DNA of 7,891 nucleotides from Selenomonas sp. (GTDB lineage: Bacteria > Bacillota > Negativicutes > Selenomonadales > Selenomonadaceae), in assembly GCA_003518745.1 (NCBI GenBank), contig DOYB01000082.1, positions 1-7,891 on the forward strand, written 5' to 3'. This document shows positions 1 to 4,884 of this stretch, piece after piece. The position numbers and the translations under genes are program-made. The notes below the pieces were generated by a model that was not told the DNA's origin, did no database searches, and was given only the letters and a program-made list of their open reading frames with translations. Position 1 is the stretch's first letter. Every line of letters begins with the position of its first letter.

Positions 1-10
1 TCGCATAAAT

Positions 11-80
11 TCCCATTTATCTCTGTAATCTTTTATGAAACGGACGTGTCTCCCCAATCGTAGTCGTTTCATAAATGGGA
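11..80. repeat. Imperfect long inverted repeat downstream of the flotillin operon
   Basis: Two perfect inverted repeats are visible. TCCCATTTAT at 11-20 pairs with ATAAATGGGA at 71-80, and TTTATGAAACG at 32-42 pairs with CGTTTCATAAA at 65-75. The right arms share 71-75, so that segment can pair with either 16-20 or 32-36. Either way a nested stem-loop forms with about a 16-base bulge and a 22-base or longer loop. A smaller hairpin, ATAAAT (5-10) with ATTTAT (15-20), competes with the outer arm. The element lies just past the stop codon of the minus-strand operon, but no T run follows on either strand, so it is not a standard intrinsic terminator. It could be an mRNA 3' end structure, a protein-binding site or part of a repeat family. 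Nothing else is visible in bases 1-94. Confidence 0.55.
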
Positions 81-94
81 ACTTGCTGTCCACT

Positions 95-577
95 TTACCT
101 TCGCCTCAGCGCCTTTGGCTTTCCGAAGATTTCCGCATAGATTACGGCTTCTCTTGCTGTTTCGGGATCTTTCAGCAGGGGCAGCCACTGTCTTGATTTT
201 CCTTCGTCTGTCGGTTCGGCCTCGGACACGATATCTGCCCTTGACAGAGCATAGGCAGGAGGTTGTTCCCAAGGTACATCATGTTCCTCAACAGACTCGT
301 AATCTTCTTCATAGTCTAAGCTGTCTTCATATTCCGGAATATATACGGGAGTCTCGGAGTTATTTCCAGGAGCTCCCGCGATTGGCGGAATCTCGAAGCC
401 GATGGGACTGGAGGAGCGTGGTTCTGCCGGCTCCTGTCCCCGAGAATCTCCCCCCGGAATTGGAAAGCCCGGAGGGAATGGGGGCTGATGCTCCCTGCTA
501 TTGGTCGGTTTCTTTTTGTCTTTGCTTGATTGCGCTATAATCCAGATAATGAAGGCAATTAAACCCAGCGATTCCAT
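95..577 (-). CDS. Unrecognised membrane-anchored Pro-rich/acidic protein, third gene of the NfeD-FloA operon
   Basis: I do not recognise this 160-residue protein as a named family. Seen: a short hydrophobic segment at residues 4-15, followed by basic residues (KDKKK, 19-23) that suggest an N-in membrane anchor with a cytoplasmic remainder. Residues 24-72 are rich in Pro and Gly (several PPxxP-like runs). Residues 79-100 are acidic with repeated Tyr-Glu/Asp. The C-terminus (about 129-160) is the only part that looks foldable: a predicted helix around DPETAREAVIYAEI, then a basic tail GKPKALRRR. The ATG lies one base past the floA stop codon and has no clear Shine-Dalgarno sequence, so translation is probably coupled to floA. 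In B. subtilis the yqeZ-yqfA operon also has a third gene, yqfB, but I see no basis for calling homology. A role as a FloA/NfeD partner is an inference from operon position only. Confidence 0.72.
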   Translation of the reverse strand: MESLGLIAFIIWIIAQSSKDKKKPTNSREHQPPFPPGFPIPGGDSRGQEPAEPRSSSPIGFEIPPIAGAPGNNSETPVYIPEYEDSLDYEEDYESVEEHDVPWEQPPAYALSRADIVSEAEPTDEGKSRQWLPLLKDPETAREAVIYAEIFGKPKALRRR

Positions 578-578
578 A

Positions 579-1580
579 TTATTGTACCGGAGCTGACGGA
601 GAGGTCAGCTTTTTTTCACTGCCACCCTTGCCGATGGCGTTTCGCATATCGGTATCTGCCTGCACGTTGTTCAGGTTGTAATAGTCCATAACCCCAAGCC
701 GTCCTTCACGGAGGGCTTCCGCCATTGCGTGGGGAACCTCTGCCTGAGCTTCCACAACCTTGGCTTCCATTTCCTGAGTGTAGGCCTTCATTTCCTGTTC
801 CTTGGCCACGGCCATAGCCCTGCGTTCCTCGGCTTTGGCCTGAGCAATGCGCTTATCAGCCTCTGCCTGGTCTGTCTGGAGTTCTGCGCCGATGTTGCGG
901 CCCACGTCCACATCCGCGATATCAATGGAGAGAATCTCGAAGGCGGTGCCTGCGTCCAGCCCCTTGCCCAGAACTGTTTTGGAAATGTCATCCGGATTCG
1001 CAAGAACGTCTGTATGGCTTTCGGAGGAACCCACCGTGGTGACGATGCCCTCGCCTACACGGGCGATAATGGTTGGCTCTCCCGCGCCGCCCACGAGACG
1101 GTCTATATTGGCGCGTACCGTAACACGGGCTTTTATCTTTAACTCTATGCCATTTTTTGCTACGGCTGAAACGATTGGGGTCTCTATTACCTTTGGATTG
1201 ACGCTCATCTGGACAGCCTCAAGCACGTCCCTTCCCGCCAAATCTATGGCCGCGGAACGCTCGAAGGGAAGGGGAATCTGTGCCCGATGGGATGCTATCA
1301 GGGCATCAACAACCTTGTCCACGTTCCCTCCTGCCAAATAGTGAGCTTCAAGCTGGTTTACCGAAACATCCAGTCCGGCCTTATTGGCCTTGATGAGGGG
1401 CAATACGATTTTCTGTGGGCTGACCCTGCGCATACGCATACCAACCAAGGTGAAAATACCCACTGGCACATCCGCGGCAATCGCGGAAATCCAGAGTCCC
1501 AGTGGTACAAAATGAAGAAATGTGGTTATTGCGATGATGATCAGCACTAAAATGAATCCTGAACCAAAAATCAATTCCAT
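579..1580 (-). CDS. floA: Flotillin-like protein FloA (YqfA, UPF0365)
   Basis: FloA is a bacterial flotillin that oligomerises at the inner face of the membrane and organises functional membrane microdomains. This protein has 333 residues, close to the 331 of B. subtilis FloA. Seen: a hydrophobic segment at residues 1-33 (hairpin or single span), then the family's long conserved body, including VNPKVIETPIVSAVAKNGIE at 127-146 and a second block around 155-230 (GEPTIIARVGEGIV, 167-180). An Ala/Glu/Gln-rich heptad stretch at about 230-285 is typical of the flotillin coiled coil that drives oligomerisation. A short variable tail follows. The start ATG is preceded by GGGGAGG on the minus strand (1593-1599), about 12 bases away; that spacing is long, but an in-frame TAA lies just upstream, so no longer start is possible. 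It follows nfeD after 32 bases. NfeD and flotillin genes commonly occur together. Confidence 0.97.
   Translation of the reverse strand: MELIFGSGFILVLIIIAITTFLHFVPLGLWISAIAADVPVGIFTLVGMRMRRVSPQKIVLPLIKANKAGLDVSVNQLEAHYLAGGNVDKVVDALIASHRAQIPLPFERSAAIDLAGRDVLEAVQMSVNPKVIETPIVSAVAKNGIELKIKARVTVRANIDRLVGGAGEPTIIARVGEGIVTTVGSSESHTDVLANPDDISKTVLGKGLDAGTAFEILSIDIADVDVGRNIGAELQTDQAEADKRIAQAKAEERRAMAVAKEQEMKAYTQEMEAKVVEAQAEVPHAMAEALREGRLGVMDYYNLNNVQADTDMRNAIGKGGSEKKLTSPSAPVQ
591..616 (+). terminator. Terminator-like hairpin on the plus strand, inside the 3' end of floA
   Basis: AGCTGAC (591-597), loop GGAGAG (598-603) and GTCAGCT (604-610) form a perfect 7-bp stem, with six more T's at 611-616. On the plus strand this is the form of an intrinsic terminator. 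It overlaps the final codons of floA, which run on the minus strand. In floA mRNA the same bases form a hairpin that ends 13 bases before the ATG of the downstream 160-residue protein, where it could affect reinitiation. The stem has four GC pairs of seven, so it is modest. It may also be a chance consequence of the coding sequence. Confidence 0.4.
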
Positions 1581-1612
1581 GATTGACTGTTACCTCCCCA
1601 ATATTTATAGCA

Positions 1613-2245
1613 CTATGATTCCTTCCTAACAACAATGCGGCTGCCCTGCACAGAAATGACACGTACCTGTTCACCTTTTTCCAGGAAGGCTCCCTCAGAG
1701 ACCACATCCACCGGTACACCCTCAAGAAGTATGGAACCTGAAGGCCTTAGCTCCGTAAGGACAACTCCGGTTTTCCCAACCAGCTCTGTTTTGGACTCCG
1801 TACTTACATAGCCTCTGGCCGACGTGGACTGATCCCGCAGTACCAGCTTGCTCCAGAGTTTGCTGGAGGGCAGCTTTCTGGCAATGAGCGCAAAAATGGC
1901 GATGGCTGCCACAAATGAAATGAGCATGGCATAGACTGCGTTGATATCACCTCCAAGAGCCAGCACCACACTGTAGAGCATGGCCGCGACACCGAGTCCT
2001 GCCAGAAGTCCCACCGTTGGCAGCAAAATCTCTATAAGAATACACACAATACCCAATAGGAATATGCCAATCTGGTAAAGCTCCACAAGTCCCTTTACAT
2101 ACTGGCTCCCAAAGAAAACGCCCGCCGCGACCAGACCCAGGAATACGCCTGCCCCCATACCGCCCATCTTGATTTCCACAAACAGGCTGAGGAATACGAT
2201 GGTCAGGAGCATCATCTGAAGTATCGGAATATCAACGAATTCCAT
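1613..2245 (-). CDS. nfeD: NfeD family membrane protein, short form with C-terminal OB fold
   Basis: This is a 210-residue NfeD protein, a family that partners flotillins and stomatins at the membrane. Seen: hydrophobic segments at about residues 9-24, 27-48, 57-76, 79-97 and 102-121 (four or five spans), then a polar linker. From about residue 155 comes the NfeD OB-fold domain, with GKTGVVLTELRPSG (157-170), DVVSEGAFLEKG (180-191) and a final VQGSRIVVRK (199-208). The ClpP-like serine protease domain of long NfeD proteins, such as B. subtilis YqeZ, is absent, so this resembles the short class. The start chosen is the ATG five bases after GGGGAGGTG (2251-2259, minus strand). A start six codons further upstream would lie beyond that ribosome binding site and is unlikely. 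It is the first gene of the nfeD-floA operon. Its job is probably membrane quality or microdomain assembly with FloA, by family association. Confidence 0.93.
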   Translation of the reverse strand: MEFVDIPILQMMLLTIVFLSLFVEIKMGGMGAGVFLGLVAAGVFFGSQYVKGLVELYQIGIFLLGIVCILIEILLPTVGLLAGLGVAAMLYSVVLALGGDINAVYAMLISFVAAIAIFALIARKLPSSKLWSKLVLRDQSTSARGYVSTESKTELVGKTGVVLTELRPSGSILLEGVPVDVVSEGAFLEKGEQVRVISVQGSRIVVRKES

Positions 2246-2360
2246 TTTATCACCTCCCCACATATATGGATATATTCAATATGTTAAAAAAAAATCCTGC
2301 CGTGGGGGTGAATATGGTTCCAGTAATTGCATGTATGGGAGTGAAAAGGAGATGATAAAC
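2246..2360. promoter_or_regulatory. Divergent intergenic region between nfeD and the DUF1659 gene
   Basis: This 115-base gap must hold the promoter of nfeD (minus strand) and of the DUF1659/DUF2922 pair (plus strand). It is AT-rich on the nfeD side, with a nine-A tract at 2286-2294, alternating AT runs (CATATATG at 2261-2268, ATATTCAATAT at 2272-2282) and a G-rich patch, GTGGGGGTG, at 2302-2310. Several weak -10-like hexamers exist (for example TATATC on the minus strand), but I cannot fix a convincing -35/-10 pair for either direction. The assignment rests on gene orientation rather than on a motif. Confidence 0.4.
2314..2355 (+). CDS. Candidate 13-codon leader ORF upstream of the DUF1659 gene
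   Basis: An ATG at 2314 opens a reading frame for MVPVIACMGVKRR and ends at TGA 2353-2355, with TAA immediately following. It is preceded by GGGGGTG (2304-2310), a close match to the GGAGGTG ribosome binding sequence, three bases before the ATG (five from the G run). The stop lies five bases before the DUF1659 start, and the ORF's last codons cover the AAGGAG ribosome binding site of that gene. That is the arrangement expected for translational coupling or a leader peptide. No homologue comes to mind, and 13 codons could occur by chance, so this is tentative. Confidence 0.25.
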   Translation: MVPVIACMGVKRR

Positions 2361-2576
2361 ATGGCAAACAAAGTCAATACCACAAGCAAGCTTATCCTGA
2401 AGGTCTATAAGGGTGATGAGAAAAACCCGGATGCGACGGTTCAGCGCACCTTCTCCCACATCAACCCCGGCATCAGCGACGATGTGGTTTATTCCGTAGG
2501 GATGAAGCTGTCACAGCTGCAGTCCCGTGGACTTGTCGGGGTGATTCGCACGGACAGTTCAGTCATTGCCGAGTAA
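2361..2576 (+). CDS. DUF1659 family small protein
   Basis: This small protein has 71 residues, the usual size of DUF1659 members, whose function is unknown. Seen: an N-terminal strand-like stretch SKLILKVYKG (9-18), a central RTFSHINPGISDD (29-41), a helix around VVYSVGMKLSQLQS (42-55) and a C-terminal strand GVIRTDSSVI. Together these match the family pattern of a beta-beta-helix-beta fold with a conserved F.xINP segment. The ATG at 2361 is nine bases after AAGGAG (2346-2351). The in-frame ATG at 2352 lies directly on that site and is rejected. It is followed after 25 bases by a DUF2922 gene; such pairs recur in Bacillota, which suggests the two products work together. Nothing in the sequence indicates a biochemical activity. 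Confidence 0.82.
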   Translation: MANKVNTTSKLILKVYKGDEKNPDATVQRTFSHINPGISDDVVYSVGMKLSQLQSRGLVGVIRTDSSVIAE

Positions 2577-2601
2577 GAAAGGTTGAAAGGAGAGTTATAT
2601 C

Positions 2602-2811
2602 ATGAATACTTTGAAGTTGATTTTTAAGCTCAACAACGGAAAAACCACAACCCTGTCTCTCGCGGACCCCAAGGAGGGACTTACCGGGACCGAGGTCGCG
2701 GAGGTAGCGGGAGATATCATAGAACAGAAGGTTATCCGTGTGGGCGATGCTTACCCTGAGACCATAAAGAGAATCTATATCCAGAATAGCAAAGCGACAG
2801 ATCTTCTCTAA
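2602..2811 (+). CDS. DUF2922 family small protein
   Basis: This is a 69-residue protein of the DUF2922 family, function unknown. Seen: LKLIFKLNNGKTTTLSLADP (4-23), two strands with the typical NGK turn, then the family signature of a D-P-K-x-x-L-T stretch (22-28). A helix follows (TEVAEVAGDIIEQKV, 30-44), then a last strand ending in KATDLL. GGAG at 2589-2592 lies nine bases before the ATG. The gene follows DUF1659 by 25 bases and is closed by the strong terminator at 2849-2885, so the two form a bicistronic unit. It has no signal peptide or membrane segment and is probably cytoplasmic. The similar size and topology of the two products suggests they could be diverged relatives or form a heteromer, but that is inference. 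Confidence 0.82.
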   Translation: MNTLKLIFKLNNGKTTTLSLADPKEGLTGTEVAEVAGDIIEQKVIRVGDAYPETIKRIYIQNSKATDLL

Positions 2812-2848
2812 TAAAGCTAACGGCTAAAGCCAACGGCATGCCCCCATG

Positions 2849-2885
2849 TATGTCCGCCTCGAAAAAGAGGCGGACATATTTTTTT
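2849..2885 (+). terminator. Strong intrinsic terminator after the DUF1659/DUF2922 pair
   Basis: A perfect 12-bp stem, TATGTCCGCCTC (2849-2860) with GAGGCGGACATA (2867-2878), encloses a GAAAAA loop and is followed by seven T's (2879-2885). It lies 38 bases after the DUF2922 stop codon. Confidence 0.93.
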
Positions 2886-2904
2886 ACAATTTTTCAAAAT
2901 AGTG

Positions 2905-2933
2905 TTTTCTTTTTATATTTTTTAAAGTATAAT
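2905..2933 (+). promoter_or_regulatory. Putative sigma-A-type promoter of the rubrerythrin gene
   Basis: A perfect -10 hexamer TATAAT (2928-2933) lies in a very AT-rich stretch, 44 bases before the rubrerythrin ATG. With a 17-base spacer the -35 position is TTTTCT (2905-2910), a poor match to TTGACA. The T/A-rich sequence upstream could compensate as an UP-like element. I found no convincing PerR or Fur operator palindrome overlapping it. Confidence 0.5.
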
Positions 2934-2976
2934 AGTTCTTGCGTGTATTAGGTGCTATATTTAAGGAGGTAGCCAT

Positions 2977-3522
2977 ATGAAAAAGTTCGTTTGCACGGTT
3001 TGCGGTTATGTGTATGAGGGGGCAGAGCCGCCTGCGGAGTGTCCAATCTGCAAGGCCCCCGCATCCAAGTTCAAAGAGCAGACCGGCGAGCTGGTTTTTG
3101 CTGATGAGCACGTGGTTGGCGTTGCCAAGGGCGTGGATGAGAAGATCATCGAAGGGCTCCGCATGAACTTTACGGGCGAGTGCTCTGAGGTTGGCATGTA
3201 TCTCGCCATGAGCCGCGTTGCAGATCGTGAAGGCTATCCGGAGGTTGCAGAGGCCTTCAAGCGCTACGCATTTGAGGAAGCGGAGCATGCCGCTAAATTC
3301 GCGGAGCTTCTGGGAGAGGTTCTCACTGATTCCACCAAGAAGAACTTGGAAATGCGTATCGACGCGGAGCATGGGGCTTGCGCGGGCAAGAAAGAGCTTG
3401 CTACTTTGGCGAAGCAGCAGAATCTTGACGCCATCCATGATACGGTTCACGAGATGGCCAAGGACGAGGCACGTCATGGCTGTGGCTTCAAGGGACTCTA
3501 TGACCGTTACTTTGGAAAATAA
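2977..3522 (+). CDS. Reverse-type rubrerythrin (N-terminal rubredoxin domain, C-terminal diiron domain)
   Basis: Rubrerythrins are cytoplasmic non-haem diiron proteins that reduce hydrogen peroxide with electrons from NAD(P)H through rubredoxin-type iron; in anaerobes they are a main peroxide defence. Seen in 181 residues: a rubredoxin-like [Fe(SCys)4] domain at 1-35 with C6xxC9 and C22xxC25, then a four-helix diiron domain. Candidate ligands are E68 or E71 in the first helix, E101xxH104, E131, and E164xxH167. In classical rubrerythrin the rubredoxin domain is at the C-terminus; here the order is inverted, as in the 'reverse rubrerythrins' of clostridia, which are oxygen- and peroxide-induced. 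The ATG is six bases after AAGGAGGT (2963-2970), a near-ideal ribosome binding site. It stands alone, with its own promoter and terminator. It suggests an anaerobic or microaerotolerant host. Confidence 0.95.
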   Translation: MKKFVCTVCGYVYEGAEPPAECPICKAPASKFKEQTGELVFADEHVVGVAKGVDEKIIEGLRMNFTGECSEVGMYLAMSRVADREGYPEVAEAFKRYAFEEAEHAAKFAELLGEVLTDSTKKNLEMRIDAEHGACAGKKELATLAKQQNLDAIHDTVHEMAKDEARHGCGFKGLYDRYFGK

Positions 3523-3548
3523 GGCAATTTAAGATTTGAAAAGTAAGG

Positions 3549-3584
3549 TTGCCGGACGGCTCAGCTGTCCGGCAATTGTTTTTT
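3549..3584 (+). terminator. Intrinsic terminator after rubrerythrin
   Basis: TTGCCGGAC (3549-3557) pairs perfectly with GTCCGGCAA (3567-3575) around a nine-base loop. TTG and six T's (3579-3584) follow. It lies 26 bases after the rubrerythrin stop codon and 34 bases before the RNase H start. Confidence 0.9.
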
Positions 3585-3618
3585 CAGAACCCGTAACAGG
3601 ACACATTCAAAGGAGAGA

Positions 3619-4332
3619 ATGAAAGACTTGAAAAAGATATATGCAGTCAAGGTTGGCCGACAGGTAGGGCTTTTTCCTACATGGGCTGAATGCGAAGTAC
3701 AGGTGAAGGGCTTTCCGGGGGCAAAGTTCAAGGGCTTTGCCAGCAAAAAAGAGGCGGAGGACTGGCTTGCGGGGAAGGCATCAGGGGCAAAAACCTCCGG
3801 GAAGCGGGCACCAAGACCTGTATCAGCCGGAGCTTCCGCGGTAAGGATGCCGATGGAAGAAAATTCAGCAGAAGCTATAGCTGATGAGGAAACGGATTTC
3901 GTCGTATATACAGATGGTTCATGTCTGAAGAACCCGGATGGCCCAGGGGGATGGGCGGCTGTCATCATTGATACTGAAACCGGTGAGGTACGTGAGCTTC
4001 ACGAGGGAAATCCCTCCACCACGAACAACCGAATGGAGCTTTCCGCGGCAATAGGAGCACTGTCATCCGTAAGGGAAGGCAGTACGGTGGCGCTTTATAC
4101 CGATAGCAAATACATGAAGAACGCGTTTACCCGCAACTGGATCAGGAATTGGAAGCGCAATGGATGGAAGACCTCTCAGGGAACAGATGTGCTGAATAAG
4201 GATCTGTGGCTGAGGCTGGATGAATTGTTTAGCAGCCATAGGGTATTCTTTCGCTGGGTCAAAGGGCATGCGGGAAATACCTATAATGAACGCTGCGATT
4301 TATTGGCCCGCTCAGAGGCTATGAAGTTTTGA
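3619..4332 (+). CDS. rnhA: Ribonuclease HI with N-terminal RNA:DNA hybrid-binding domain
   Basis: This enzyme cleaves the RNA strand of RNA:DNA hybrids, removing R-loops and primers in the cytoplasm. Seen in 237 residues: an N-terminal hybrid-binding domain (caulimovirus viroplasmin type) at about 4-50, with YAVKVGRQ, W22 and VKGFPGAKFKGF. A Lys/Ala/Ser-rich linker spans about 51-90. The type 1 RNase H domain runs from about 92 to 235, with the catalytic DEDD set: D99 (YTDGS), E140 (NRMEL), D162 (YTDSKY) and D227 (ERCDLLA), plus H217 in VKGHAGN. The layout matches eukaryote-like bacterial RNase HI. AAAGGAG (3609-3615) lies only three bases before the ATG. A TTG at 3628 (spacing 12) would give MKKIYAVK, which resembles the usual family start. 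The ATG is kept, with some doubt. The gene has a terminator just before it and its own spacing from yaaR, so it may be monocistronic. Confidence 0.95.
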   Translation: MKDLKKIYAVKVGRQVGLFPTWAECEVQVKGFPGAKFKGFASKKEAEDWLAGKASGAKTSGKRAPRPVSAGASAVRMPMEENSAEAIADEETDFVVYTDGSCLKNPDGPGGWAAVIIDTETGEVRELHEGNPSTTNNRMELSAAIGALSSVREGSTVALYTDSKYMKNAFTRNWIRNWKRNGWKTSQGTDVLNKDLWLRLDELFSSHRVFFRWVKGHAGNTYNERCDLLARSEAMKF

Positions 4333-4350
4333 ACGGTTAGTATAGGGGGC

Positions 4351-4379
4351 TAGCTTTCCTGCCGTAATTGCGGTATAAT
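4351..4379 (+). promoter_or_regulatory. Putative promoter of the yaaR-holB-ricT operon
   Basis: A perfect TATAAT -10 element (4374-4379) lies 42 bases before the yaaR ATG. At a 17-base spacing the -35 position is TAGCTT (4351-4356), which is poor. The segment GCCGTAATTGCGGT (4361-4374), directly upstream, is an imperfect palindrome that could bind a regulator or be chance. No terminator is visible between rnhA and this site, so read-through from rnhA is possible. Confidence 0.45.
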
Positions 4380-4421
4380 TTCAATAGTGTAACAGTTTTT
4401 CCAGAAAGCAGGGTGACAGCA

Positions 4422-4883
4422 ATGCCAGTCAAGATAGAGGGGTTGACTTCCCATGGTGCCTCGGTTTCAGTGTCTCACGATGCTTCGGAGGCTGATCGTG
4501 TACAGGGGCGTAGTTCTACCTTTTCCGCGGAACTGATGGAACAGCAGGGGCAGGGCATGACCAAGGATCAGCTCGACGCGATGATGGAAAAAATCGACGA
4601 GCAGGCCGCAAGGCTCTCCAAGACCCCCACCTATGATGAGCTGAAGGAATATCGGATGCTCATAAAGAATTTCGTCAGTGAGGCCGTTTCACACATGTAT
4701 GAGCTTCATACGCAGGCAGGCTGGGATCGTATGGGACGCCAGCGCATATATACCACGGTACGCAAGGTGGATCGCAAGCTGGAAGAAATGGCAGAGAAAA
4801 TCAGGCTGGGGCATGCGGAGCATCTGGACGTTATCGCGAGCCACGATGCGATTCGTGGAATGCTGATAGATCTTTATATGTGA
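4422..4883 (+). CDS. yaaR: YaaR family protein (DUF327)
   Basis: This 153-residue protein matches the YaaR/DUF327 family (B. subtilis YaaR is of similar length), whose function is not established. Seen: a polar, likely flexible N-terminus (1-45), a helix-rich acidic/basic region, and the family core TYDELKEYRMLIKNFVSEAV (70-89), then TTVRKVDRKLEEMAEKI (111-127). The core suggests an all-helical cytoplasmic protein. The start chosen is the ATG at 4422, preceded by GGGTGA (4411-4416). A longer frame with a TTG at 4368 overlaps the promoter and is rejected. The stop TGA is one base before the holB ATG, so the genes are coupled. In B. subtilis yaaR also directly precedes holB, which supports the call. 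Its association with replication genes is positional, not demonstrated. Confidence 0.92.
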   Translation: MPVKIEGLTSHGASVSVSHDASEADRVQGRSSTFSAELMEQQGQGMTKDQLDAMMEKIDEQAARLSKTPTYDELKEYRMLIKNFVSEAVSHMYELHTQAGWDRMGRQRIYTTVRKVDRKLEEMAEKIRLGHAEHLDVIASHDAIRGMLIDLYM

Positions 4884-4884
4884 T

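Noticed and set aside
11..80. CRISPR repeat or insertion-sequence end
   Set aside because: There is only one copy of each arm, no regular spacers and no transposase gene in the window.
115..540. Plus-strand frame of 141 codons opposite the 160-residue gene, followed by the hairpin at 591-616
   Set aside because: It starts at TTG with no ribosome binding site, has an Arg/Leu-rich shadow composition and no recognisable family. The minus frame is better supported by its tight coupling to floA.
847..1341. 164-codon plus-strand frame inside floA
   Set aside because: It is antisense to a confidently identified gene and has no ribosome binding site or family match.
2905..2945. Possible PerR or Fur operator near the rubrerythrin promoter
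   Set aside because: The AT-rich sequence around TATAAT does not form the expected inverted repeat; too many mismatches to the PerR consensus.
2884..3477. 197-codon minus-strand frame opposite rubrerythrin
   Set aside because: It is antisense to a clear rubrerythrin gene and runs through that gene's promoter and the T tract of the preceding terminator.
4368..4421. Longer yaaR start at TTG 4368
   Set aside because: It would place the start inside the -10 region, adds residues not expected in the family, and the ATG at 4422 has a ribosome binding site.
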